Notes: generated by a model not told the origin, from the letters alone. A DNA stretch of 33,501 nt from Klenkia terrae (GCF_900491935.1 NZ_UEXK01000004.1:4428539-4462039); one strand, 5' to 3'; positions 1-9,855 are shown, numbered from the stretch's first letter. Numbers and translations: made by a program.

Positions 1-119
1 CTCACGCCGTCGGTGGTCGCGCTGCTAGTTGTCCGTATCTGTTTTTTTATCCGCAGCGGCGCCCACCGAGGTAACCTCAGGGGGTTTCGTCGGCTGCGTC
101 GGATGTGTATAAGAGGCGG
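1..119. other. Sequencing adapter artefact (Illumina P5 + i5 + Nextera read 1)
   Basis: This is not genomic. Bases 87-119 match the 33-nt Nextera read-1 adapter at 29 of 33 positions, including the mosaic-end core GATGTGTATAAGAG at 102-115. Bases 57-70 match the P5 core CGGCGACCACCGAG at 13 of 14. The eight bases between (79-86) sit exactly where an i5 index belongs. Bases 11-20 (CGGTGGTCGC) are the reverse complement of P5, so the first part looks like a folded-back or chimeric adapter read. Genome sequence begins about base 120. Confidence 0.93.
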
Positions 120-328
120 GCCCCGCCCCGCCGGGCCGGCGGTCACCGGTCCGCGGTTGCCGCGGGACGACCGGCCACGGAGCGGCTCGCAGGAGCGCCA
201 GGTCGGCCGCGTCGGGGCCGGGGCCCGAACCTGGGCCGTCTCCACGACAGCGAGCAGGTCGGGATCGGTGGGGTCGGTGGGGCCGCGCTGGCCACCCTCA
301 CGACGGTGGCGGAGGGCCCTGGTCGTCG

Positions 329-342
329 GGGACCTGCGACCG
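329..342. promoter_or_regulatory. DosR-like box upstream of the SPFH gene
   Basis: GGGACCTGCGACCG fits the palindromic core GGGNC-N4-GNCCC with one mismatch in the last base. Its centre lies about 43 nt before the inferred leaderless start at 379, the position usual for DosR-type activators. Similar sequences occur upstream of other genes in this island. At this GC content such a motif is not rare by chance, so the assignment is tentative. Confidence 0.4.
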
Positions 343-378
343 CTGTCGGGACCGACCCGTCTGCCTAGCGTCGGGAGC

Positions 379-1251
379 ATGAGCACCGTCGTCACCGTCC
401 TGGCTGTCCTCCTCGTGCTCGGCGGGCTGCTGATCGGGGGCTCGGTCCGCGTGCTCAAGCAGTACGAGGAGGGGGTGCTCTTCCGGCTGGGTCGGGTGCG
501 CGGCACCCGCAAGCCCGGGTTCTTGCTGATCGTCCCGGTCGTGGACGTGCTGCACCGGGTGTCGCTGCGGATCGTCACGATGCCGATCCAGTCCCAGGGG
601 ATCATCACCCGGGACAACGTGAGCGTCGACGTGTCGGCGGTGGCCTACTACCGGGTCGTCGACCCGGTGAAGTCCGTGGTGGCCATCGAGGACGTGCGGG
701 CGGCCATCGACCAGATCGCCCAGACGACGCTGCGCAAGGTCGTGGGCCAGCACACCCTGGACGAGACGCTGTCCGAGACCGACCGGATCAACCTCGACAT
801 CCAGGAGATCCTCGACGTCGCCACCCTGGAGTGGGGCGTGCAGGTCACCCTCGTGGAGCTCAAGGACATCCAGCTGCCCGACAGCATGGAGCGGGCGATG
901 GCCCGCCAGGCCGAGGCCGAGCGGGAGAAGCGCGCCAAGATCATCAACGCTGAGGGCGAGTCGCAGGCCGCGGCTGCCCTGGGCGAGGCCTCGGACACGA
1001 TGATGGCCCACCCGTTGGCCCTCCAGCTGCGCACGCTGCAGAGCCTGGTGGAGCTGGGCGTGGACAAGAACACCACGGTCGTCTTCCCGGCCCCGCTGAT
1101 GGCGACCATCGCCGAGCTGGGCACCTTCCTGGCGAGGGAGTCCGCCGCGGCCGCCGGCCCCGCGGCGGCCCCGGTGGTCCCCGCCTTCCTCCCCGCCGGG
1201 ACGGCACTGCTCGACGGGGGGCCCGACAGCCACCTGCAGCACGTGGGGTGA
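379..1251 (+). CDS. Slipin family SPFH/Band 7 membrane protein
   Basis: This 290-aa protein has one N-terminal membrane segment (about residues 4-25). It is followed at once by the stomatin-type sequence QYEEGVLFRLGRV, the SPFH domain and an Ala/Glu-rich coiled coil (MERAMARQAEAEREKRAKI). Slipins oligomerise on the inner face of the membrane and organise protein complexes. No enzymatic role is expected. The C-terminus is Ala/Pro-rich and probably disordered. The reading frame is open upstream to base 13, but that stretch includes adapter. ATG 379 was chosen because the protein then begins as family members do, and because TAGCGT (366-371) lies 7 nt ahead, as for a leaderless transcript. The next gene, an MgtA-type ATPase, follows after 96 nt. 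Slipins usually sit beside an NfeD gene; none is present here. Confidence 0.9.
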   Translation: MSTVVTVLAVLLVLGGLLIGGSVRVLKQYEEGVLFRLGRVRGTRKPGFLLIVPVVDVLHRVSLRIVTMPIQSQGIITRDNVSVDVSAVAYYRVVDPVKSVVAIEDVRAAIDQIAQTTLRKVVGQHTLDETLSETDRINLDIQEILDVATLEWGVQVTLVELKDIQLPDSMERAMARQAEAEREKRAKIINAEGESQAAAALGEASDTMMAHPLALQLRTLQSLVELGVDKNTTVVFPAPLMATIAELGTFLARESAAAAGPAAAPVVPAFLPAGTALLDGGPDSHLQHVG

Positions 1252-1264
1252 CCACGGGCCCGAG

Positions 1265-1278
1265 GGGTCCGACGACCC
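1265..1278. promoter_or_regulatory. DosR-like box upstream of the MgtA-type ATPase
   Basis: GGGTCCGACGACCC is a full match to GGGNC-N4-GNCCC in the 96-nt gap between the SPFH gene and the ATPase, centred about 76 nt before the ATPase start. This suggests the ATPase has its own regulated promoter and a short leader. Binding is inferred from the motif only. Confidence 0.4.
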
Positions 1279-1347
1279 TGTCCATCCCGGCCCGGGCTGG
1301 GCACGCTGGGTCTCGGTCATCCGCCCCGCCCGACCCGAGGAGCACCG

Positions 1348-3975
<2,628 letters not shown>

Positions 3976-4006
3976 GGCTCGCCGTCCGACCACCCGGGAG
4001 CAGCCC

Positions 4007-4168
4007 ATGACCACGATCGCCCCACCCCCAGCACGCCTGGTGCGGACGGCCCCACGACCACCGCGCAGGAGGGTCCGGGCGCGGTACGGCGGCAGCCGCG
4101 ACTGCGCGGTGCGGGTGTGGGGCACCGACACGGGCGCTGACGTGACCGCCGCCGTGGCCGGGTCGTGA
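4007..4168 (+). CDS. Small basic ORF (53 aa) coupled to the downstream ATPase
   Basis: The ORF starts at ATG 4007 with GGGAG (3996-4000) 6 nt ahead, and ends at TGA 4166-4168. The stop overlaps the GTG start of the next ATPase as GTGA. The product begins MTTIAPPPARLVR, is Pro/Arg-rich (PRPPRRRVRARYGG) and ends in an acidic/alanine-rich tail. No family was recognised. The good Shine-Dalgarno sequence and the 4-nt overlap argue that it is translated, if only as a leader peptide that delivers ribosomes to the ATPase, which lacks a clear ribosome-binding site of its own. Its first residues resemble those of the upstream ATPase (MTTLAPASPHRP). It could instead be a chance open frame. Confidence 0.5.
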   Translation: MTTIAPPPARLVRTAPRPPRRRVRARYGGSRDCAVRVWGTDTGADVTAAVAGS

Positions 4169-6630
4169 CCGCCTTGGCGGCCCGGGGCGAACCGGCCTGG
4201 ACGCGGCCGGGCGCCGAGGTGGCGCACGACCAGGGCACCGATCCCGGTACCGGGCTGACCGGGGCCGAGGCAGCCCGGCGGTTGGCTCGGGACGGTCCCA
4301 ACGAGGTGGCGGTGCACCCCTCGCCGCCGCTGTGGCGCTCGGTGCTCGGGCAGCTCAGCGACGTCCTGGTCCTGGTGCTGCTGGCCGCGGCTGTGCTGAC
4401 CGCGATCACCGGCGACCTGGTCGACACCGCCGTCATCGGCCTGGTCGTGGCCGTCAACACCGTCCTCGGGGTCGCCCAGGAGCGCCGCGCGCTGCGGGAG
4501 GTCCAGGCACTGGACGACCTCGTGGCCCCCACCGCCCGGGTGACCCGCGACGGCACCGCCCACTGGGTGCCCACCCGTGAGCTGGTGGCCGGGGACCTGC
4601 TCGCCCTCGCCGCCGGTGACGTGGTCGGTGCCGACGCCCGCCTGCTGGCCGCCGTCCGGTTGCAGGTGGACGAGGCGCTGCTGACCGGGGAGTCGCAGCC
4701 CAGCGAACGGGACGCCGGTCACCTGGCCGACGCCGACGCCCCCGCCGCGGACCGGGCCGGGATGGTGCACGCCGGCAGCACGGTGCTGCGCGGGTCGGGC
4801 ACGGCGGTGGTGGTGGCGACCGGCCCGGCCACGGCGATCGGCCAGGTCGCGGTCCTGGTCGCCGCGCACCGATCACCGCAGACGCCGCTGCAGCGGCGGC
4901 TCGCCGTCCTGGGCCGGCAGATCTCACTGGCCGTGGCCGCGGCGTGCCTGCTCTTCGTGGCCTCCGGTCTGCTGCGCGGCCAACCGTGGGAGACCACCGT
5001 GGTGGCCGCGGTCGCCCTCGCCGTCGCGGCCGTGCCGGAGTCCCTGCCCGCCGTCGTGGCACTGGCGCTGTCAGCCGGGGCGGGACGGATGGGCCGCCGC
5101 GGTGCCGTGGTGCGCTCCCTGCCCGCGGTCGAGACCCTCGGCTCGGTCACCCTGCTGGCCACCGACAAGACCGGCACCCTCACCCGGGGCGCGATGGTCG
5201 TCGACCGGGTCTGGACGCCGGCCGAAGGCGAGGTGGACCTGCCCGCGGACACCCCCGGGGTGCGTGCACTGCTGGAGGCGGCGGCGCTGTGCAACGACGC
5301 CGACGCCAGCGGCGCCGGCCCCGGTGGCGACCGGGGCACCGCGGACACCGAGACCGCCCTGGTGCGCGCTGCCCGGGCCGCCGGCTGCGACGTGGCGGCG
5401 CTGCGCGCGGCGCACCCCCGGACGGCGGAGGTGCCCTTCGACGCGGTGGTCCGCCGGATGACGACGGTGCACCGCGAGCCGGACGGCGGCGCGCGCACCC
5501 TGGTGAAGGGGGCACCGGAGGTGCTCCTGGCCGGGGGTGGCCCGGCCACCGCGGTCGCCGACCGGTGGGCGGCCGACGGGGGTCGGGTGCTGGCGGTGAC
5601 CGCGGACGGCGTCCTGCTGGGGCTGGTGTCGATGGCCGACCCGGTCCGCCCGGAGGCCGCCGCAGCGGTGGCCGCCCTGCACCGGGCCGGGATCGTCGTC
5701 GTGGTGGTCACCGGTGACCACGCGGGCACCGCGGCCGCCGTGGCCCGGCAGGTCGGCGTCCTCGGGGCGGGGGAGGAGCCGGGGGCCAGGGTCCACGCCC
5801 GGGTCGAGCCGGCCGGGAAACTCGACCTGGTCACCGGGTGGCAGGCCGCGGGGCACGTCGTGGCGATGACCGGGGACGGCGTCAACGACGCCCCGGCGCT
5901 GCGGGCCGCCGACATCGGGGTCGCCATGGGCCGGCGGGGGACCGAGGTGGCCAAGGAGGCCGCCGACCTGGTGCTGGTCGACGACAGCCTCGCCACGGTG
6001 ACCGCGGCGGTGGCCGAGGGACGTCGGGTCTTCGACAACGTCCGTCGGTTCGTCGGGTACGGCCTGGCCGGCGGACTCGCTGAGGTGCTGGTCATGCTCG
6101 CCGGGCCGGCGGTGGGCCTAGCGTTGCCCTTGTTGCCGGCCCAGGTGCTCTGGGTCAACCTGCTGACCCATGGCCCGGTCGGGGTCGCGATGGGCGGGGA
6201 GCCCGCCGCACCCGACGTGCTGGCGCGGCGGCCCCGGGACCCGGGGGCCGGTGTGCTGGACCGGTCCCTGGTCACCCAGCTGGTGGCCAACGGGCTCGCG
6301 GTGACGGTGGTCTGCCTGGCCGTGGCGGGGATCTCGCGGGCGGCGGACGGCCCGTGGCAGACCCAGCTGTTCATCAGCCTCGCGGTCGCCCAGCTGGCCC
6401 TGGCGCTCGCCCTTCGACCGGCCGGCGCCTGGTCGCGGCACCGGGCCGGCGTCCCGTGGCTCCCGGTCGCCGTGGCGGTGAACCTGGTGCTGCTGGCCGC
6501 CGCGGTCCTGCTGCCCGCGTTGTCGGACCTGATGGGCACCGAACCGTTGACCGCGCTGCAGACCCTGGCCGCGGTGGGGCCGGCGCTGGTGCCGGCGAGC
6601 CTGGTCCTGCTGGTCCGCCGGCTCCGCTGA
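4165..6630 (+). CDS. P2-type cation-transporting ATPase (CtpF-like)
   Basis: This 821-aa cation ATPase has an N-terminal P-ATPase domain (TGAEAARRLARDGPNEV), TGES at 174-177, DKTGTLT with phospho-acceptor D334, and GDGVNDAP from 570. The M4 motif PESLPAVV has E292. The overall build is that of P2 (Ca2+/Na+-like) pumps and of mycobacterial CtpF, a DosR-regulon member. The M6 segment reads NLLTHGPVG (N665, T668, H669). The Asp that follows Thr in classical Ca2+ pumps (NxxTDG) is His here, so the ion is uncertain. GTG 4165 was chosen because it overlaps the stop of the 53-aa ORF and leaves a normal N-terminus. The ion specificity and the CtpF assignment are inference from fold and setting. Confidence 0.88.
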   Translation: MTALAARGEPAWTRPGAEVAHDQGTDPGTGLTGAEAARRLARDGPNEVAVHPSPPLWRSVLGQLSDVLVLVLLAAAVLTAITGDLVDTAVIGLVVAVNTVLGVAQERRALREVQALDDLVAPTARVTRDGTAHWVPTRELVAGDLLALAAGDVVGADARLLAAVRLQVDEALLTGESQPSERDAGHLADADAPAADRAGMVHAGSTVLRGSGTAVVVATGPATAIGQVAVLVAAHRSPQTPLQRRLAVLGRQISLAVAAACLLFVASGLLRGQPWETTVVAAVALAVAAVPESLPAVVALALSAGAGRMGRRGAVVRSLPAVETLGSVTLLATDKTGTLTRGAMVVDRVWTPAEGEVDLPADTPGVRALLEAAALCNDADASGAGPGGDRGTADTETALVRAARAAGCDVAALRAAHPRTAEVPFDAVVRRMTTVHREPDGGARTLVKGAPEVLLAGGGPATAVADRWAADGGRVLAVTADGVLLGLVSMADPVRPEAAAAVAALHRAGIVVVVVTGDHAGTAAAVARQVGVLGAGEEPGARVHARVEPAGKLDLVTGWQAAGHVVAMTGDGVNDAPALRAADIGVAMGRRGTEVAKEAADLVLVDDSLATVTAAVAEGRRVFDNVRRFVGYGLAGGLAEVLVMLAGPAVGLALPLLPAQVLWVNLLTHGPVGVAMGGEPAAPDVLARRPRDPGAGVLDRSLVTQLVANGLAVTVVCLAVAGISRAADGPWQTQLFISLAVAQLALALALRPAGAWSRHRAGVPWLPVAVAVNLVLLAAAVLLPALSDLMGTEPLTALQTLAAVGPALVPASLVLLVRRLR

Positions 6631-6634
6631 GGCA

Positions 6635-6684
6635 GGGTTGCCGGCCGGACCCGCGATCAGCAGGCCCCGACGGCCGGTCAACCC
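6635..6684. terminator. Hairpin terminator between convergent genes
   Basis: GGGTTG plus CCGGCCG (6635-6647) pairs with CGGCCGG (6671-6677) plus CAACCC (6679-6684), with one bulged T. The hairpin lies between the P2 ATPase stop (plus strand) and the stop of the 67-aa gene (minus strand). There is no T-run, as is usual in GC-rich actinomycetes. It could serve both strands. Confidence 0.6.
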
Positions 6685-6693
6685 GGGGCCAGG

Positions 6694-6897
6694 TCAGGAC
6701 CGGGTGAGCGGGTCCTGCCCTCCGCGACGGCAGCCGGGGACCGCCTGGTCGCGCCCGGTGTGGCGGTCCAGGGCCAGGCGTCGCCGGCGCCCGGAGGTCA
6801 CCTCGTGCATCGACGACCGGCGGCGGTGGGCGTCGTTCACCAGCTGGGACAGCGCGACCTCGACGGCGGTGGCGGGGGCCTGGTCGGCGGCGGTCAT
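6694..6897 (-). CDS. Small hypothetical protein (67 aa)
   Basis: The ORF starts at ATG (6897-6895) with GGGAGG 4 nt ahead, one of the better ribosome-binding sites in the window, and runs to TGA at 6694. The first 35 residues (MTAADQAPATAVEVALSQLV then NDAHRRRSSMHEV) look like an amphipathic helix. The rest is strongly basic (SGRRRRLALDRH, CRRGGQDP). No known family was recognised. Two DosR-like boxes lie just upstream (6935-6983). The gene stands between a CtpF-like ATPase and two Acg-type proteins, so it may belong to the same stress regulon. The basic tail might bind nucleic acid or ribosomes, but nothing in the sequence proves it. Confidence 0.6.
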   Translation of the reverse strand: MTAADQAPATAVEVALSQLVNDAHRRRSSMHEVTSGRRRRLALDRHTGRDQAVPGCRRGGQDPLTRS

Positions 6898-6934
6898 CTG
6901 TCCTCCCGGTGGTGCGCGAGCCGTCCGTGCGGGC

Positions 6935-6983
6935 CGGACCATCGTCCCGAGGGACCGGGCGGACGACCAGGGTCGTCGGTCCC
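6935..6983. promoter_or_regulatory. Pair of DosR-like boxes ahead of the 67-aa gene
   Basis: CGGACCATCGTCCC (6935-6948, one mismatch) and GGGTCGTCGGTCCC (6970-6983, full match to GGGNC-N4-GNCCC) start 35 bp apart. Between and around them are further inverted repeats: GACGACC-AG-GGTCGTC at 962-977 of this kilobase (6962-6977), and GGGTCGTC (6970-6977) with GACGACCC (6990-6997). This density of symmetry fits a regulator-binding region for the minus-strand gene starting at 6897. Confidence 0.45.
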
Positions 6984-7064
6984 GGGGTCGACGACCCAGG
7001 CCGGTGGTCGGCGGGGGAGCTCTTCTCCGACCCTCTGCCGTCCCCGCCGGGGCTCCCGGCCGGA

Positions 7065-7994
7065 TCAGCCGTCGTGGTCGTCGGGCGACGGGGGAGGGGG
7101 TGGCCAGGTCGCCGAGTGCTCGTAGAGGATCTCGGCCAGCGGTCGTCTCGGCCCCGGACGCGTGCCGGGGGCACCACGACCGATGTGCACCAGCGCCTGT
7201 AGCCGTCGGCCCGGGCAGACCTGCCGCTCCGCGATCGCCCGTACCGCTGCGACCTCGACCGATCCGGTGACCAGGCCCCCCGCGCCGCCGTGCCGGGAGA
7301 TCTGCAGCAGGACGAGCTGCAGGGCACGGCCGGCCCGCACCCGCTCCGTCACGGTGTCGCCCGCCGTGGCCAGCGCGACCCTGGCCGGTGCGCACGTCAG
7401 GTTCTGGGGGGCGACCCGTCGCGACCTCCCTCGGTCCGCGGCGTCGAGCACCCACCGGGTGCTCCGGCAGACCTGCTCGGGGCTCAGGGCCAGCACCTCC
7501 ACTGCACGGGTGGCGGCCGTCGCCAGGTCGGCCGCGAGGTCGCCCGCCAACTGCTCGTCGTCGGAGCCCGCCCGGTAGCACTGCCGGAGACCCACCAGCA
7601 GGTCCAGCGCGGCCAGCCGGGGATCGGGCAACCGGTCCGCAGGCCGCAGGACGGCGACGAGGAGGTCGTCGGCAGGATCGGGGCGCAGCTCCACGTCGAC
7701 GGCCAGCCCGGCGGCGGCGGCTCCGATCTCGGCTGCGCAGACCGCGGCGCCGGCGCTGAGCGACGCGGCGTGCCCCCGGGGGTCTCCTCCGGCGCAGCGT
7801 GCCCGGTCCAGCCGGACCTCGAGCCGATCGGGCAGCAACAGCCACCAACACGGTTGCCGATCCGTGGTCCAGGAGGCGCAGCGTGCCCGGTCGACGCCAC
7901 GGCGCAGGGCGCGGAGGTGCTGACGCGCGGGACCGGCGACGGTCGTCACCGACACCACCGGCGGGCGGCGATGGTCACGTGGCGAGCCACGCAC
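7065..7994 (-). CDS. Degenerate Acg-family nitroreductase-fold protein
   Basis: This 309-aa protein aligns by eye along its length with the true nitroreductase encoded just upstream. LDRARCAGGDPRGHAASLSAG corresponds to LDRALPATDPSGRELLLSCG, RPDPADDLLVAVLRP to FPDPADPHHLATVDL, and AGRALQLVLLQISRHGGAG to AGEALAAVLLHATAAGLAS. The flavin-binding motif SVHNTQPW of the neighbour has become SWTTDRQPCW, and the TDRR motif is also lost. It therefore probably does not bind FMN as a normal nitroreductase does. In M. tuberculosis, Acg and its relatives (Rv2032, Rv3127, Rv3131) are DosR-controlled proteins of unusual flavin chemistry. The start is GTG 7994, directly after a TAG stop. No ribosome-binding site is visible there and an internal GTG about 15 codons later is possible. 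Confidence 0.7.
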   Translation of the reverse strand: MRGSPRDHRRPPVVSVTTVAGPARQHLRALRRGVDRARCASWTTDRQPCWWLLLPDRLEVRLDRARCAGGDPRGHAASLSAGAAVCAAEIGAAAAGLAVDVELRPDPADDLLVAVLRPADRLPDPRLAALDLLVGLRQCYRAGSDDEQLAGDLAADLATAATRAVEVLALSPEQVCRSTRWVLDAADRGRSRRVAPQNLTCAPARVALATAGDTVTERVRAGRALQLVLLQISRHGGAGGLVTGSVEVAAVRAIAERQVCPGRRLQALVHIGRGAPGTRPGPRRPLAEILYEHSATWPPPPPSPDDHDG

Positions 7995-8144
7995 CTACGG
8001 GGGTCCAGTGCAGGCCCCGAGCCGGCCGAGGCGACGATCGGTCGCCGGCGGCCCTGCGTCGATCCGTTCACGTGCACCTCCGCTGCGAGGCCGGTCCGGA
8101 CGGGACGGTGCACCGACGATCGCGGAGTCGCACGCGCCGGGCCA

Positions 8145-8158
8145 GGGACCTCCGACCC
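8145..8158. promoter_or_regulatory. DosR-like box upstream of the degenerate Acg gene
   Basis: GGGACCTCCGACCC is a full match to GGGNC-N4-GNCCC, and its first half is the DosR half-site GGGAC. It sits inside a larger inverted repeat, CCAGGG (8142-8147) and CCCTGG (8157-8162). It lies about 150 nt before the minus-strand gene starting at 7994. The rest of the 7995-8287 gap holds no convincing gene. Confidence 0.42.
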
Positions 8159-8170
8159 CTGGCGGGGGTG

Positions 8171-8201
8171 GGCCCTGCACCCAACACCTCCGGGCAGGGC
8201 C
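8171..8201. terminator. Hairpin downstream of the nitroreductase gene
   Basis: GGCCCTGC (8171-8178) and GCAGGGCC (8194-8201) form a perfect 8-bp stem with a 15-nt loop, about 87 nt beyond the stop of the minus-strand nitroreductase. No T-run follows. A role as terminator is likely but not certain. Confidence 0.45.
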
Positions 8202-8287
8202 GTCGTGATGTCAGCGGGTCTCGGTGCTGGACCCCGCCCGAGGGTGCCGGTGTGTCCGCGGGCGCAGGGGGGACGGCGGGTCCGGGG

Positions 8288-9322
8288 TCAGCCACCACGT
8301 ACGGGGTATGTCCCCGATCCCGGTGTGGTGCCCGCTGTGGCGGTCCGGTCGATCGTCGACCCGGCCGGGCGGCGGCCGGTGCGCGGGAGCGGTGCGCTGT
8401 GCAGCGGGAGCCTGCCCAGGCGCACCAGCACCTGCGGGACCAGGCCCGGCGGGAGGACCTCCACCGCGAGCCGGTCGCGCACATCGGGCACCTCCACGAG
8501 CTCGCTGACCACGTGGCTGGCCAGGCCGGCAGCAGTTGCGTGCAGCAGGACGGCGGCGAGGGCCTCGCCCGCCTCCACCTGGTCCAGCGGTCGATCCCCC
8601 GTGGTGGCCAGGACTGCCAGCCGAGCGCCGTCCCGCAAGGGGAGCGGTGAGACGCCGACGGACAACTCGGCGGTCGCGAACCGACGCGCCGGGACGTCAC
8701 CCGGGTCCGGACCGGCCGGGACGTCGGCGCCCGGGACCCCGTCCGGGGAACCCGCAGGTCGCCCGGACCAGGCGCGGGTCTCGGCAGCCACCCGCGGGTC
8801 GGCCGCGATCCGGGCGGCTGCGGCCTCCGCCAGCTGGCCCACGACCCGGTGGGCGGCCGGTTCGACGAGGACCAGGTGGGCCCGGTGGACCGCGGCGGTG
8901 GCAGCCAGCTGGTGCCACCATCCCTCGGGCACGGGTTCATCGGCGAATGCCCGCCGATCGGTCTGCCGGTGGGCGACCGCAGCGGCGAGCGCGGTGTCGC
9001 CCGGCGCGGGTACGGCGGGGGTGAGGTCGACCGTGGCCAGGTGGTGGGGATCGGCCGGGTCGGGGAACCGCCGGACCTGCGCGGACCATCCTGCGGCCCG
9101 GGCGACGACCACCAGGTGCTGGAGCACCGCCCCGCAGCTCAGCAGCAGTTCACGACCGGAGGGGTCGGTGGCCGGGAGGGCCCGGTCCAGGTCGGCGAAC
9201 AGCTGCAGGCCGGCCGGGTCCAGCCGCCACCGCCAGGGCTGGGTGTTGTGCACGGAGGGGGCTCGCTGGGCGAGATCGACGAGCTGCAGGACGTCGTCGG
9301 GGTGCAGTGCAGTGCCGGGCAC
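8288..9322 (-). CDS. Acg-family FMN-binding nitroreductase
   Basis: This 344-aa protein of the nitroreductase fold carries the flavin motif APSVHNTQPWRW (about residues 21-32), a TDRRAF motif in mid-protein, and the C-terminal AGEALAAVLLHATAAGLAS helix followed by VLVRLGRLP. Family members in mycobacteria (Rv2032 Acg, Rv3131, Rv3127; about 330-345 aa) are induced by DosR in hypoxia and NO stress. The open frame reaches GTG 9520, but GTG 9322 was chosen for four reasons. It gives the family length. It has GGAG 6 nt ahead. The extra 66 residues are low-complexity Pro/Gly/Arg. A DosR-like box (9399-9412) then falls upstream instead of inside the gene. The degenerate paralogue lies directly downstream. 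The last about 30 residues are disordered. Confidence 0.85.
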   Translation of the reverse strand: MPGTALHPDDVLQLVDLAQRAPSVHNTQPWRWRLDPAGLQLFADLDRALPATDPSGRELLLSCGAVLQHLVVVARAAGWSAQVRRFPDPADPHHLATVDLTPAVPAPGDTALAAAVAHRQTDRRAFADEPVPEGWWHQLAATAAVHRAHLVLVEPAAHRVVGQLAEAAAARIAADPRVAAETRAWSGRPAGSPDGVPGADVPAGPDPGDVPARRFATAELSVGVSPLPLRDGARLAVLATTGDRPLDQVEAGEALAAVLLHATAAGLASHVVSELVEVPDVRDRLAVEVLPPGLVPQVLVRLGRLPLHSAPLPRTGRRPAGSTIDRTATAGTTPGSGTYPVRGG

Positions 9323-9398
9323 CGGGGTCTCCAGGTGGTCTGCCGCCGTGGCCGGCGGGTCGGGCACCGACCCTCGCCCGCCTCTGCCCGCCCGACCA

Positions 9399-9412
9399 GG
9401 GCCGGTGGTCCC
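9399..9412. promoter_or_regulatory. DosR-like box upstream of the nitroreductase
   Basis: GGGCCGGTGGTCCC is a full match to GGGNC-N4-GNCCC, centred about 83 nt before GTG 9322 on the minus strand. It supports the shorter start for the nitroreductase, since the longer frame would place the box in coding sequence. Confidence 0.38.
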
Positions 9413-9540
9413 CACCCCGGGTGGCCCGAGGTCATCGGGGACCGGACTGCCCCGTCGACACCGTGCGCTGGCCCTCTGCTGCGGCGGTCGCGGACCAGGT
9501 TGCGGGTCGCCCGTCGTCACGCGGTCCAGCTGTCCGGTCC

Positions 9541-9546
9541 TAGTCT
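9541..9546 (+). promoter_or_regulatory. -10 element of a leaderless promoter
   Basis: TAGTCT lies 6 nt before ATG 9553, the spacing at which transcription would begin at or next to the start codon. There is no Shine-Dalgarno sequence ahead of this gene. Confidence 0.55.
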
Positions 9547-9552
9547 CCGGGC

Positions 9553-9855
9553 ATGGCGGCGTGGACGTTCCTGACCAACCATGCCCACGTGCTGCTGTGC
9601 GTCGCGCGGGACCGGGGGGTGCGGCTGCGCGACATCGCCGAGGCCGTCGGCATCACCGAGCGGGCGACGCAGCGCATCGTCACCGAGCTCGCGGAGGCCG
9701 GTTACCTCAGGCGGGAGAAGGAGGGCCGGCGCAACGTCTACCGGCTCGATCCCGATCTCCCGCTCCGTCACCCCTTGGAGCGCGACCACGCCATCGGGGA
9801 GATCCTCCGCGTGCTGACCCCGTCCCCGGTGGAGGCGGCGTTCCCGGCCCCTTGA
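9553..9855 (+). CDS. Small winged-helix transcriptional regulator
   Basis: This 100-aa protein consists almost entirely of one winged helix-turn-helix domain of MarR/ArsR/TrmB type. A first helix (WTFLTNHAHVLLCVARD) precedes the HTH LRDIAEAVGITERATQRIVTEL with recognition helix ERATQRIV, and then the wing GYLRREKEGRRNVYRL. A short tail (HPLERDHAIGEILRVL) may dimerise. No metal-binding cysteines are seen. Such proteins are common, little-studied regulators in actinomycetes. TAGTCT (9541-9546) implies a leaderless mRNA. The terC promoter, with repeated GACAT/ATGTC half-sites, begins inside the last codons of this gene, so control of terC is an attractive but unproven role. Confidence 0.82.
   Translation: MAAWTFLTNHAHVLLCVARDRGVRLRDIAEAVGITERATQRIVTELAEAGYLRREKEGRRNVYRLDPDLPLRHPLERDHAIGEILRVLTPSPVEAAFPAP

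Noticed and set aside
87-119. Tn5-like mosaic end as a sign of a natural transposon
   Set aside because: It sits in the exact context of an Illumina library adapter at the contig edge, so it is a preparation artefact.
120-328. Possible 3' end of an upstream gene
   Set aside because: No frame on either strand shows a recognisable C-terminus or consistent codon use. It is probably intergenic.
7995-8180. Minus-strand ORF of 61 codons directly before the degenerate Acg gene
   Set aside because: It is Pro/Gly/Arg-rich with no ribosome-binding site, and overlaps the hairpin and DosR-like box. It is most likely untranslated leader.
9323-9520. Longer N-terminus for the nitroreductase (GTG 9520)
   Set aside because: The added 66 residues are Pro/Gly/Arg filler. 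GTG 9322 gives the family length and has a Shine-Dalgarno sequence, and a regulatory motif lies in the extension.
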